A stretch of 64,000 bases of DNA from Neobacillus sp. CF12 (GTDB lineage Bacteria; Bacillota; Bacilli; Bacillales; Cytobacillaceae). The notes beneath the pieces were generated by a model that saw only the letters and a list, made by a program, of their open reading frames with translations, did not search any database and had not been told where the DNA came from. A program made the translations under genes and the position numbers. Location of the stretch: NCBI RefSeq assembly GCF_030348765.1, contig NZ_JAUCEU010000007.1, positions 1,482,501 through 1,546,500 on the forward strand. Direction: 5' to 3'. This document shows, piece after piece, positions 26,147-35,900 of the stretch (within the stretch, counting starts at the first letter, position 1; each line of letters starts with the position of its first letter).

Positions 26147-26180
26147 CAAAATCCCTCCAAACTAACACATTATTTAAAAA

Positions 26181-26194
26181 AGTAAACGCTTTAA
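26181..26194 (-). promoter_or_regulatory. cre-like box upstream of GH51
   Basis: AGTAAACGCTTTAA matches 12 of 14 consensus positions and begins 6 bp after the candidate -10 on the minus strand. Confidence 0.55.
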
Positions 26195-26199
26195 ATTTT

Positions 26200-26256
26200 A
26201 GTATAGATTGGATGGCGGATTTTTTATGGTAATAATTAAGGAATTATAGTGTTTTT
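26200..26256 (-). promoter_or_regulatory. GH51 promoter with AraC-type operator (copy 3)
   Basis: The minus strand has -10 TATACT (26200-26205), a 17-bp spacer and -35 CATAAA (26223-26228) inside the 34-bp element 26223-26256. Its direct repeats CACTATAAT and TACCATAAA are 20 bp apart. The spacing is identical to copies 1 and 2. Confidence 0.7.
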
Positions 26257-26286
26257 TTACGATTTTAAAAGCTCACCTAGACTTTT

Positions 26287-27021
26287 CTACTCCATTTGTT
26301 GTGAGAGCTTTTGTACTTCCCTAGCGGTTTCTTCTAAGATAAAAACAACTGGTATTTGTGTAGTAATATTAGATTTCTTGTACCATTCTTCTGTCACGTA
26401 ATAGGATATATTGATATCTGCCATTTTTGCAATCGTGCAATGTTTGTTATTGGTGATAGAGATGATGTTACTGCCTTTTTGTTTTAGCTGATTCAGATGC
26501 GAAACGGTAAAGCTATTTTCTCCTGAGACTGATAAGGCAATCGTTGTACTATTATGGAGATAATTTGCATGGATCGGGATATAAGGGTCCTTTACATACA
26601 TTGAGAATTTTCCAAGGCTAGAAAAATATCTTGCTCCATACTCCGCCAATATTCCAGAACTGCCTGTCCCGATAAAAATAAGATTATCGGATTTTACAAT
26701 AAGTGAAGCGGCCTCCTTTATAATAGAATCAAGGTTCCCCTTTAAGGTTCGCTCGATAAAATCAGAGAGTGCATATTGACTACTTTTAATCGTTTTTTCT
26801 TCATTTTTATCTAAAAAAAGCTTTAATCTTACTTTGAATTCTGAAAATCCCTCACAATTTATCTTCCTGCAAAAGCGAAGGATGGTAGACGTTGAGACAT
26901 GTGTTTCGTCTGCTAAATCGCGAATCCGCATGTAGATAACTTTTTCACTATTTTTACAAATATAGTCATATAAAGTCGTTTCTAACTCGTTGAAGGTTGC
27001 AATAACTTCACTTGAAAACAT
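26287..27021 (-). CDS. RpiR/MurR-family transcriptional regulator
   Basis: The 244-residue protein has an N-terminal RpiR helix-turn-helix (about 1-75; HVSTSTILRFCRKI) and a C-terminal SIS phosphosugar-binding domain (about 90-235; FIGTGSSGILAEYGARYFSSLG). RpiR regulators sense sugar phosphates. It is divergent from the GH4 gene at 27209 across 187 bp, so it probably controls that 6-phospho-glycosidase, perhaps together with its own gene. AGGAGG lies before the ATG. Confidence 0.92.
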   Translation of the reverse strand: MFSSEVIATFNELETTLYDYICKNSEKVIYMRIRDLADETHVSTSTILRFCRKINCEGFSEFKVRLKLFLDKNEEKTIKSSQYALSDFIERTLKGNLDSIIKEAASLIVKSDNLIFIGTGSSGILAEYGARYFSSLGKFSMYVKDPYIPIHANYLHNSTTIALSVSGENSFTVSHLNQLKQKGSNIISITNNKHCTIAKMADINISYYVTEEWYKKSNITTQIPVVFILEETAREVQKLSQQME

Positions 27022-27208
27022 GGAAAGACCTCCTATAATTCAATGTTTCTATCATATCATATAACAAGAAACAAGGTGTTCCCTGCTTGTAACAAATTCC
27101 TTTCCGTGGGATATGAACCTAAATGCTGGAAAGTTATATACGGTTTTCTTCTAAGCCCTTACAATTTTCTCAGGAACTCAAAAAGTATATTTCTGGAGGT
27201 TTTCGAAG

Positions 27209-28537
27209 ATGTCTAAAGGAATAAAGATTGTTACAATTGGCGGAGGATCAAGTTACACACCTGAGTTAGTCGAAGGGTTTATTAAGCGTTTTGATGAACT
27301 TCCAATCAGAGAACTATGGTTAGTCGATATTGAAGCAGGAAAAGAAAAGTTAGAAATCGTTGGGAATCTTGCAAAGCGAATGGTTGCAAAGGCAGGACTT
27401 CCTATTGAGGTTCATTTAACATTAGATCGTAGAGAAGCATTAAAGGATGCTGACTTTGTTACCACTCAATTCCGCGTTGGCCTTTTGCAGGCGCGGGCGA
27501 AGGATGAGAGAATTCCTTTAAAATACAATGTAATCGGTCAAGAAACAAACGGTCCTGGCGGTTTATTTAAGGGTCTCCGCACCATTCCAGTTATTCTTGA
27601 AATCTGTAAAGATATTGAAGAGCTATGTCCTGAGGCGTGGCTTGTAAACTTTACAAATCCTGCAGGTATGGTAACCGAAGCAATCTTACGCTACAGTAAT
27701 ATTAAAAAGGTAGTCGGCTTATGTAACGTCCCAATTGGTATGAGAATGGGTATTGCGAAATCATTAAATGTTGAACCAGAAAGAGTGCAAGTCAACTTCG
27801 CAGGTCTTAACCACATGGTTTTCGGACTTGATACGTTCTTAGATGGAGTGAGTGTTCAAGACCAAGTCATTGAAGCGATGGCGAATCCGGAAAATGCACT
27901 AACCATGAAAAACATCTCTGGCCTTTCCTGGGAACCTGACTTCATTCGTGGTTTAGGTGTTATCCCATGTGGATATCACCGTTACTACTATAAAACGGAT
28001 GAAATGTTACAAGAAGAAGTAGAAAAAGCTGAAACAGAAGGTACTCGGGCTGAAGTCGTTCAAAAATTAGAAACGGAATTGTTTGAACTTTATAAGGATC
28101 CAACCCTTGATATTAAGCCGCCTCAACTGGAAAAACGAGGTGGAGCCTATTATAGTGATGCTGCCTGCAGTCTCATAAACTCTATTTACAATGATAAGCG
28201 AGACATTCAACCAGTCAATACTCGTAACAATGGTGCGATTGCTAGCATTCCAGATGATTCTGCGGTTGAAGTAAACAGTGTGATAACAAAGGATGGTCCT
28301 AAGCCTATTTCTGTTGGAGATCTTCCTGTTGCTGTAAGAGGTTTGGTACAACAAATTAAATCCTTTGAACGTGTTGCTGCTGAAGCAGCCGTAACTGGTG
28401 ACTATAACACAGCACTACTTGCCATGACGATTAATCCGCTTGTCCCATCGGACACTGTGGCAAAGCAGATTTTAGATGAAATGTTAGAAGCTCACAAAGA
28501 ACATTTACCTCAATTTTTCACAAAAGTAGAAGCATAA
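27209..28537 (+). CDS. 6-phospho-beta-glucosidase-type GH4 enzyme
   Basis: The 442-residue protein is a GH4 glycosidase. It has an N-terminal Rossmann NAD site (TIGGGSSYTPELVEG), the conserved ETNGPGG, and metal ligands in GLCNVPIG (Cys) and FAGLNH (His). GH4 enzymes cleave by an oxidation-elimination mechanism needing NAD and a divalent metal. The sequence looks like the LicH/ChbF group acting on 6-phospho-beta-glucosides, in keeping with the adjacent RpiR regulator and the PTS EIIA gene nearby. No EIIB or EIIC gene is in the window, so the transporter must be elsewhere. TGGAGG lies 9 nt before the ATG, and a strong terminator follows. Confidence 0.92.
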   Translation: MSKGIKIVTIGGGSSYTPELVEGFIKRFDELPIRELWLVDIEAGKEKLEIVGNLAKRMVAKAGLPIEVHLTLDRREALKDADFVTTQFRVGLLQARAKDERIPLKYNVIGQETNGPGGLFKGLRTIPVILEICKDIEELCPEAWLVNFTNPAGMVTEAILRYSNIKKVVGLCNVPIGMRMGIAKSLNVEPERVQVNFAGLNHMVFGLDTFLDGVSVQDQVIEAMANPENALTMKNISGLSWEPDFIRGLGVIPCGYHRYYYKTDEMLQEEVEKAETEGTRAEVVQKLETELFELYKDPTLDIKPPQLEKRGGAYYSDAACSLINSIYNDKRDIQPVNTRNNGAIASIPDDSAVEVNSVITKDGPKPISVGDLPVAVRGLVQQIKSFERVAAEAAVTGDYNTALLAMTINPLVPSDTVAKQILDEMLEAHKEHLPQFFTKVEA

Positions 28538-28554
28538 TTCTTTATTATTACATT

Positions 28555-28591
28555 AAAAAGAGCAAACTTGTAAAAAAAGTTTGCTCTTTTT
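28555..28591 (+). terminator. Terminator after GH4
   Basis: AAAAAGAGCAAACTT (28555-28569) pairs perfectly with AAGTTTGCTCTTTTT (28577-28591) over 15 bp, ending in a T-run. Confidence 0.9.
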
Positions 28592-28617
28592 GTTCCTATT
28601 GTTTTATCATAAGATAA

Positions 28618-28633
28618 AGTTGTACGTATAAGT
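28618..28633 (+). promoter_or_regulatory. AraR-type operator at its own regulator gene
   Basis: AGTTGTACGTATAAGT matches 13 of 16 positions of the Bacillus AraR consensus ATTTGTACGTACAAAT. It is 3 bp before the ATG at 28637, which suggests autorepression and that translation starts further downstream. Confidence 0.6.
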
Positions 28634-28636
28634 TAA

Positions 28637-29794
28637 ATGATTTGCATACATTTGAAAGTAGTGAGGGCTTTGGCACAAAAGACTAAATATAGTATGGTGA
28701 AGGAACAAATAACCCAATGGATCACCAGTGGTAAGGTGAAGCCTGGGGAAAAGATTTATTCCGAAAATGAATTAGTGAAAATGTTTGGCGTTAGCCGGCA
28801 TACCATTCGCCAAGCTGTTGGGGATTTGGTTCATGAGGGATGGCTATACAGAGAACAAGGTGCTGGTACATTCTGTTCGCAGCCGCCCAGTCAAGATTCT
28901 CCTCAAATACATCCATCACAAAGTATAAAAAACGGAAAAAACATCGGTGTCATCACCACCTATATTTCTGATTATATTTTCCCCTCAATCATCAGGGGGA
29001 TTGAATCTGTTTTGACAGCGGAAGGATATACATTAACACTTGCTTGTACAAATAATGATGTGGAATTAGAAAAACAGTGCTTGCAAACGATGTTAAGTAG
29101 AAATATTGATGGACTAATAGTAGAACCCACAAGAAGCAGTAATTACAACCCAAACATCCATTATTATCTCGAATTAGAACAAAATAATATACCATATTTA
29201 ATGATCAACCAATATTATTCACAGCTTCAACCTCCCCATATTGTTATGAATGATGAACTCGGAGGCTTTATTGCGACAGAGCATTTAATTAAACTGGGGC
29301 ACGAAAGAATTATTGGACTTTTTAAAACAGATGACGCACAAGGAGTAAACCGAATGCAAGGCTTTATTCGTGCGTTTAGAGAACATGGACTTCCTTTTTT
29401 TCCAGAGATGGTGATTTCATATACAACAGAAGAGATGGATACAGTACTTTTGGAAAAGGTTAAACAATTTTTTGTTTCTACTGAATTCCCTACTGCCATC
29501 GTTTGTTATAATGACCAATTAGCTTTGCAGGCGGTAAATATATTAAGAGACTTAGGAAAAAACGTTCCAGAGGATGTTTCCATTGTTGGGTACGATGATT
29601 CTTTTTTAGCACAGGCCTCTGATATAAAATTAACAACCATTACCCACCCTAAAATGAAAATGGGGATAGATGCAGCAAATTGGATTGTTTCAGCTGTTGA
29701 AAAAACAGGAGATAGAGCCAATTCTATCGTTTATGAACCCGAACTTGTGGTCAGAAATTCAACAACTTCTTTAATACATGACAAAAAGGTGTGA
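28637..29794 (+). CDS. AraR-like GntR-family repressor
   Basis: A GntR winged helix (about 20-90; GVSRHTIRQAVGDLV) is joined to a LacI-type periplasmic-binding domain (about 105-375), the plan of AraR. The ATG at 28637 gives 385 residues but lacks a ribosome site and directly abuts an operator. By comparison with AraR the true start may be the GTG at 28661 or TTG at 28670, neither with a convincing site. L-arabinose would be the effector if it is a true AraR; no araBAD genes are in the window, but GH51 would produce arabinose. It lies between GH4 and the convergent EIIA gene. Confidence 0.85.
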   Translation: MICIHLKVVRALAQKTKYSMVKEQITQWITSGKVKPGEKIYSENELVKMFGVSRHTIRQAVGDLVHEGWLYREQGAGTFCSQPPSQDSPQIHPSQSIKNGKNIGVITTYISDYIFPSIIRGIESVLTAEGYTLTLACTNNDVELEKQCLQTMLSRNIDGLIVEPTRSSNYNPNIHYYLELEQNNIPYLMINQYYSQLQPPHIVMNDELGGFIATEHLIKLGHERIIGLFKTDDAQGVNRMQGFIRAFREHGLPFFPEMVISYTTEEMDTVLLEKVKQFFVSTEFPTAIVCYNDQLALQAVNILRDLGKNVPEDVSIVGYDDSFLAQASDIKLTTITHPKMKMGIDAANWIVSAVEKTGDRANSIVYEPELVVRNSTTSLIHDKKV

Positions 29795-29821
29795 TTCCAA
29801 ATTTAGGAACCACACCTTTTT
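29783..29821. terminator. Bidirectional terminator between araR-like and EIIA genes
   Basis: GGTGTG (29788-29793) pairs with CACACC (29811-29816), and TTCC with GGAA inside. A-rich and T-rich runs lie on both sides. The stem overlaps the stop codon of the AraR-like gene. Confidence 0.85.
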
Positions 29822-29823
29822 TC

Positions 29824-30291
29824 TTACTTAGTAATTTTTACTCCATGTTCTTCAATGACGACTCTTTCATTTTCGGCCAAATTGGTGAATATAACAGGCG
29901 TAATAATGGAAGGTACTTTGTCTTTAATCAAATCAAAGTCAGCTACAAGAAGCTTTTGACCCTTTTGGACAGCTTGTCCATCCTGAACAAACGTTGTAAA
30001 TCCTTCGCCGTTTAAGCTAACTGTTTCAAGTCCAACATGAATTAAGATTTCCCTGCCATCAGTAGATTTTAGGCTGACTGCATGTTTTGTAGGGAATACA
30101 CTGATTACTTCTCCATCTACTGGAGATACCACCGTACCGTTAATCGGATTTACCGCAAATCCATCACCAATCATTTTCTGTGAAAATACAGGATCTGGAA
30201 CAACATCTAAAGGTACAATCTCCCCCTCCAATGGCTGCAAAATGCTTGTATCAGTTTCTACCTTTTTACTTTTGAATAAATTCTTAAACAT
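29824..30291 (-). CDS. Orphan glucose-type PTS EIIA protein
   Basis: The 155-residue single-domain EIIA of the glucose family has the PTS signature with His85 in ILIHVGLETVSLNGEGF as the phosphorylation site and His70 in FPTKHAVSL as the helper, like His90 and His75 of Crr. Its N-terminal hydrophilic stretch is short. No EIIB or EIIC domain is attached or adjacent, so it probably donates phosphate to EIIBC permeases lacking an A domain. GGCGG lies 9 nt before the ATG. The placement beside GH4 and RpiR suggests use with a beta-glucoside permease, which is inference. Confidence 0.93.
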   Translation of the reverse strand: MFKNLFKSKKVETDTSILQPLEGEIVPLDVVPDPVFSQKMIGDGFAVNPINGTVVSPVDGEVISVFPTKHAVSLKSTDGREILIHVGLETVSLNGEGFTTFVQDGQAVQKGQKLLVADFDLIKDKVPSIITPVIFTNLAENERVVIEEHGVKITK

Positions 30292-30407
30292 ATATTTTAA
30301 CCGCCTTTTTTGAATTGAATGAGAAAAAAGTTATTGTGTGTAAAATTTCATTTATTATTTTCTCCTAAACCAAAAACTTTATCAAAACATATGCTTAATC
30401 ATTTTTG

Positions 30408-30442
30408 ATAAAAAACAAAAACCCGTACCAAGGCACAGGGTT
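30408..30442 (-). terminator. Terminator after the 119-residue protein gene
   Basis: AACCCGT pairs with ACAGGGTT with a bulge, and T5GT6 follows on the minus strand. The stem overlaps the stop codon at 30441. Confidence 0.6.
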
Positions 30443-30800
30443 ATGCTAAGGATGACATTTTACTAAATGAGGTGCTAAGGTTTTTTAATGTATATAATCT
30501 AGCCGTTAAGATAAATAATTCCTGATAGTTATTTTTTACGTATTCATCAATTATACTTATTCCCTGCTGTAATCTATCAACCAAGTAATGCGTATACTTT
30601 CCATCCCAATCAAATTGATTGATTCTTATCAGTTCATCGGCAAGTATTTGAAACTTAAACTCTTCAATAAAAAGGTTTACTTGATACAATTTATCACTAT
30701 CTATACGAAAGCTATTTTTGTTCTTTTGACGTTGAATAAACTTAATAAAACCATTTATATTTTCAGCCAGGATAATCGCCTTTTGCATCTCGAAGTTCAT
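30441..30800 (-). CDS. Unrecognised 119-residue helical protein
   Basis: I do not recognise this protein. It is hydrophilic, rich in Lys, Gln, Ile and Phe, without Cys or membrane segments, and looks mostly helical. GAGGAG lies 8 nt before the ATG and a terminator overlaps the stop, which supports a real single-gene unit. Its neighbours are EIIA (149 bp downstream) and a Gfo/Idh oxidoreductase upstream, both on the same strand. No function can be assigned. Confidence 0.7.
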   Translation of the reverse strand: MNFEMQKAIILAENINGFIKFIQRQKNKNSFRIDSDKLYQVNLFIEEFKFQILADELIRINQFDWDGKYTHYLVDRLQQGISIIDEYVKNNYQELFILTARLYTLKNLSTSFSKMSSLA

Positions 30801-30874
30801 TTATCCATCTCCTCAATGTATACTTCTAAGAAAAGTGTATGAAAGGAGATGACGTATTAACACCTGCACTTGAT

Positions 30875-31876
30875 TTATTTTCGATTACTATTTCTATTAA
30901 CTGCCTTCACCATTTGATCCATTACCCAGTTTGTCCTTGCACCAGACACTCCTGTACTTGGGCACTTTCCATTCTCACCAGTAAGTTCTTTTACTATCGT
31001 TTCGACAAGAGGTTGATGGACATGCTGTGGCGGTTCGAAACGAAACTCCTCTGTTCCATGCTTTGTCGTTAATACAAGATCATTACCAAATGTTGAGAAT
31101 GTTATTTTTCCTTTACTACCGACAATTATATTTTCATCTACATAATCATAAGCAGTAAAGCACCAATTTCCAACACCATGAATACCAGATTCAAACAGAT
31201 AGGTACCCGTTACAATATCCTCGGCACTATAATATCCTCCTTGATTCGAAGCAAAACCTTGAACGGATGTAATAGGACCTAATAAAAAGCCTATTATATC
31301 AAGAGTATGGCTGGCTAAATCGAAAAACAATCCGCCACCAGATAATTCTGGTTGAACCCTCCATGGAAGTTTTTCTACTTCCAACATATCCTTACTGACT
31401 GGTTGATACTGTGTGGATGACACGAACCGAACCTCACCAATTACCTCGCGTTCCAAAAGTTCTTTTATTTTCAAAAACCGCTCATGCCCCCTGCGGTAAT
31501 AAGCAACAAATAGCGGAACTCCTGCATCCTTGCACGCACTAATCATTTCTTCGCATTCTGCATAATTTCGTGCCATCGGTTTTTCTACATAGACCGGTTT
31601 CCCTGCCTTTGCAGCCATCAGGGTATATTCCTTATGCGATCCTGGTGGTGTTGCAATATAGATTATATCAACGTCCGGGTCATTAATGAGTGCTTCGGCA
31701 TCATCATACCACATAGAAACATTGTGTCGTTTTGCATAATCTTCGGCTAACTCCCCCGTTCTCCGCATCACAGCAAGCAACTCTGAGTTTGCTACCTTTT
31801 GAAATGCTGGTCCACTTTTTACTTCCGTCACATTCCCACAACCAAGGATACCCCAACGAACTTTATCAAAAATCAA
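30875..31876 (-). CDS. Gfo/Idh/MocA-family oxidoreductase
   Basis: The 333-residue protein has an N-terminal Rossmann fold (WGILGCGNVTEVKSG), the family EKP motif (VYVEKPMARN, near residue 95) and a C-terminal substrate domain. It is an NAD(P)-dependent sugar or polyol dehydrogenase of unknown substrate. The TTG at 31876 is chosen as start because AAGGAGGAG lies 6 nt before it; an ORF start 108 nt upstream would add residues before the Rossmann strand. It stands alone between the 119-residue protein and the DUF4145 gene. A role in inositol or deoxy-sugar metabolism is possible but unproven. Confidence 0.88.
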   Translation of the reverse strand: MIFDKVRWGILGCGNVTEVKSGPAFQKVANSELLAVMRRTGELAEDYAKRHNVSMWYDDAEALINDPDVDIIYIATPPGSHKEYTLMAAKAGKPVYVEKPMARNYAECEEMISACKDAGVPLFVAYYRRGHERFLKIKELLEREVIGEVRFVSSTQYQPVSKDMLEVEKLPWRVQPELSGGGLFFDLASHTLDIIGFLLGPITSVQGFASNQGGYYSAEDIVTGTYLFESGIHGVGNWCFTAYDYVDENIIVGSKGKITFSTFGNDLVLTTKHGTEEFRFEPPQHVHQPLVETIVKELTGENGKCPSTGVSGARTNWVMDQMVKAVNRNSNRK

Positions 31877-32008
31877 AGTTATCTCCTCCTTCAAATAATA
31901 CTTCCTATTCCCTACTATCATACTTGAAAGTATAGAATGATAAAATAAATAGGAAATAAAATCCCCCTTGAATACTACATTCAAGGGGAAATATGTCTTG
32001 TCAGCCTA

Positions 32009-32698
32009 TTAACTAAATTTCTTGGTTATTTTGTTATGAGTGACTTCAATTTTTCCTGGCAAAACAAAAAGGTATTCAATGATATTTTCTAGCAGATCGA
32101 CTAGTAATGACGTTGTCTCATAATCCATTTCCGTTTCTAATTCAAGCATCTTATGTAAGGAACCGTCAGCTGCGAGCAGGTGGCTAAGGGATTGAATCGG
32201 TTTTGCTAGATCAACATGATTTGGGAGAATTTCAAGTTGTTGCGCTAAAGGCTGACCTTTACTTTTTTCTTTAAGAAAGTGTTTTAGGATACTCTCAATC
32301 ACACGTTTAGACATAACGGCGGTAGCTGAATTTTCTCTTGTTTGATGGACATTAATCGCCGATCGATAAGCTCTAATAAGATCTTTCGGAATATTAGGGA
32401 GACTTTCGATATGATTAATAAGATGTTTTGATGCTTGGACGTCATAAATATACGTATCCGCATGCTCACCTTGTTCGTCATGACCATCCTTCGTCATTAT
32501 AATAAAAACGGTTGACTTTTTACATGAAGGACAACTGGTTTCCGTTAATATTCCATTTTTACTGCTTTGAAAGTTAGCATTAATCACAAACTCAGTGGTT
32601 ATTCGACATTTTGGGCATTCACTTTGTATGCTCTTTGGTATTTTAACGTTCCCATATCTAATGTAAGAATTGACGGAGCCAGGATTAATTCTTCTCAT
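32009..32698 (-). CDS. DUF4145-like protein with two CxxC motifs
   Basis: The 229-residue protein has a CPKC motif (near residue 30) and a CPSC motif (near 57), probably binding one zinc in a ribbon, followed by an all-helical domain resembling DUF4145. Such domains occur alone or with nucleases in defence-related proteins, but alone the function is unknown. No membrane segment is present. It stands between the oxidoreductase and the rhamnogalacturonan enzyme; no operon partner is evident. Confidence 0.7.
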   Translation of the reverse strand: MRRINPGSVNSYIRYGNVKIPKSIQSECPKCRITTEFVINANFQSSKNGILTETSCPSCKKSTVFIIMTKDGHDEQGEHADTYIYDVQASKHLINHIESLPNIPKDLIRAYRSAINVHQTRENSATAVMSKRVIESILKHFLKEKSKGQPLAQQLEILPNHVDLAKPIQSLSHLLAADGSLHKMLELETEMDYETTSLLVDLLENIIEYLFVLPGKIEVTHNKITKKFS

Positions 32699-32880
32699 TC
32701 GTTATCCTCCTGATTATTCCACTTATGTAAAATACAAATTGCTGATATAAATAAATTATTTTTTTCTTTCCTCTCTGTTAGTTATCCCCTAAAAAGCATT
32801 AAGAATTCTTCAACAACCCATCTTGAAAAGTAATCCTGCTCTAAGTTCACTTCAAATTAAATTTACACATCGGATTAAAA

Positions 32881-32919
32881 AAGGACCCAAAGAGTTGCCT
32901 ATCAACTTTTTGGGTCCTT
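32881..32919 (-). terminator. Terminator after the CE12-PL11 gene
   Basis: AAGGACCCAAA plus AGTTG (32881-32897) pairs with CAACT plus TTTGGGTCCTT (32903-32919): 17 bp including one GU pair, with a 5-nt loop. Seven T follow on the minus strand. Confidence 0.9.
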
Positions 32920-32923
32920 CACT

Positions 32924-35900
32924 TTATTTCATCAATGTTTCTGCTAATTGTATTAAAACTTTAACCTGTTTTTCTGTGAATTCCTTATTACTTTTTGCTT
33001 CAACTTCGTTTATATAAGCACCAAGCTGTCCATTTCTGGCATTCTTATTGCCCTTCTCCTCTGCTGCTTTCGCTAATGCTAGCTTAGCGAGTAAAGAGTT
33101 TAGGATATTACTTTCCACACCTGCTTCAGGTAGGAACTGTTCCGTCAAACTTCCTAGACTGTCATAGTTTACAGTGACGATGACCGTAACTGAATTACTA
33201 GAGCTATTGCCTGCATGGTCAACTGCTTCTGCTTTAAATGTATGACTTCCTAAGCCAAGCTCATAGGCTGGAACAGAAATTTCCTCACAAGTTGAGGAGG
33301 CAACTCCCGATAAAGGATCCGAAGCTTCACAAGTGAAACTAATCTGTTGATTAACACCATAAACGGCTCCATCTGCTACAGAGAAGGTGATCTCCGGTGC
33401 TGTTTGGTCAATGTTAATCTCGATTGATTTCTTCGGTTCGATGTTCCCTGCCTTATCGACACTCCAATACTCAAGGACATGCTTGCCGTTTTCAGTAATT
33501 GTTACTGTTAGCCCTTGCTGCTGAGCCGAACCATTTAATGAATAGTACGTTGACTCAACGCCTGATTCCCAGTCAAATGCAGTAAAATTCACTGTCACCA
33601 ACCCACGATACCATTGATTATTTTCTTCTCCTATAACCTTAGCTTCAGTTTCAGGAGCAATCACATCCGGTCTTTCGACCACATCGATGCTAGGGACAGG
33701 AGGCTTAGCAATTCCATGTCCAAGGAAGAAGCTTGGATGCGGCGGCTGGTTGTAACCAACGTTTTGCCAAGCAATTGCTAAACGGTATTGAGGATCATGC
33801 ATCAATGTGTAAATTCTATTCTCTGTTTCTTCCGTTGTCATGTAGACACGAAGTGAACTGCTATCCTCAGTTCTCCAAATGATTTCTTCTCTCCAGTCAC
33901 CGAACAAATCAGCCTGCAGGACAGGATTTCCTTTTGTACTGTTATTGGAAAGTGTTCCATCTGCAGTTAGTAAATTCACTAATTTATTATTCTCATAATC
34001 CCATTTATCAATTGTTCCAACACCAGTTCCTTTTGCCTCGTCCCATTTGTGGTCAACTAACTCTCGAAGCAAATCGCCATCCCACCAAATAGCAAAATTG
34101 CTGGAGGGTATGTTATCGGAGATTTTTTCACCTTGTGCATTGTGAAGACCGCCGACTTGGCTGTTCCATGCACCTGAAATCGCCCATGCTTCTGTTCCAC
34201 TATACCTTGGGTCTATATCTGCTGCTACACCACGACCTGTATCCTGCCCGGTTTTCACTCCCCATAGAATTTCACCTGTTTCGGCATCACGCATGTCATA
34301 GCCATATGGTCCGTCTTTATGCTCTTGGACAGCAAATACTTCAAGTCCGGGTCTTTCCGGATTGAGGTCACTCACATGAAGCGCATCCCCATGACCTAAA
34401 CCGGTATTGTATAGTCCGCTGCCATCATCGTCAATCACGATTTGGCCATAAACAACTTCATCTTTACCATCTTTATCAACATCCGCCACACTTAACGAAT
34501 GATACCCTTGCCCAACATAATCACGATATCCTTCATTGTTTGAGTCAAATACCCACTGCTTGGTCAGTTTACCGTCTTTCCAATTATAAGCCGCAAGTAC
34601 TGTTCTCGTGTAGTAACCACGTGCCATAATGATGCTTGGAGTTTCCCCATCTAAATATGCAACGCCTGCAAGGAAACGGTCAACACGGTTACCATAGGCA
34701 TCTCCCCATGAACCAACATCACCACGTGGTGGTTCGTAGTCAGTAGTTGAAAGAGCTTTTCCTGTTGCGCCCTCAAATACAGTTAAATATTCTGAACCCT
34801 GTAGAATGTAACCGCTGCTATTTCGATGGTCGGCGTCTGCTCTGCCGATGGCATTTCCTTGACCGTCAACGGTTCCATCTGCAGTCTTGAAGACAATCTC
34901 AGATTTCCCATCACCATCAAAATCATAGACTAAGAATGGAGAATAGTGCGCACCAGCACGAATGTTTTTACCTAAATCAATGCGCCACTTTAATGTCCCA
35001 TCCATTTCGTAAGCATCTACATACACATTTCCCGTATAGCCCGCTTGAGAATTATCCTTAGAGTTCGTAGGATCCCATTTTAATACTAATTCATACTTTC
35101 CATCACCATCCAAATCACCAACACTCGCGTCGTTTGCTCGGTATGAATAAGGATCACCAAGCGGTGTTACACCATCTTGAGGTTTTTGGAGCGGTATATC
35201 AAAGTAGTTTTGATTTAATACAGTTGTGCTATCTTGGGATTTCCTTTCTTTACCATCAACGATGGCACGAATCTCATAAACTGAATCTTCTTTTCCTTCT
35301 TTATCCACATAGTTGGTACTTGTTGTAACCGGTGAAGAATTGATTTTTTCTCCGTCACGGTACACGTTAAAGCTTATGCTGTCAGGATCAGTTCCGAGCA
35401 TTCTCCAGTTGACATAAACGCCAGCATCCGTTTTCATTGCAACTGGTGCACGGTCAAGATCTTCCATCTGTCTTTTTAATTTTGTAACAGCTGGTGTTTC
35501 TAAACTTTCAGAATGTGGTGAAATTCCACCTGCATTTACTGCTGCTACCTTGTAAAAATAAGGAATCGTGGTTAACACGGTTTCATCCTTGTAGGATGCA
35601 GATTTCGACTTACCAATTAATGCGTAGGTTCCGTTTTTCTTTTTTGAACGATACACATTGTAAGTGATTGCTCCTTCGACGTTACCCCAATTAATGGTCA
35701 AATCGTTCTTATTCACTACACCAATCTCTAAACTGCTTGGCGCAGACGGAACAGGCAGTGATGGATCAACCATCAAAACTTTCAGTGGCATGGAAGGAAC
35801 CGTTTCAACGTCTGAGTAATCTACTGTGGTAGCCACATACTCATATTCCATTCCGACATCAACTGTTTGATCCTTAAATGAATTAGAAGTAGAGCTGCCA

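Noticed and set aside
26264..26314. Hairpin AAAAGCTC/GAGCTTTT as the terminator of the rpiR-like gene
   Set aside because: The loop is long, one arm is inside the coding region and no T-run follows, so it is not listed.
27071..27090. ACAAG/CTTGT inverted repeat between rpiR and GH4 as an RpiR operator
   Set aside because: The arms are short with a long spacer in A/T-rich DNA; the support is too weak.
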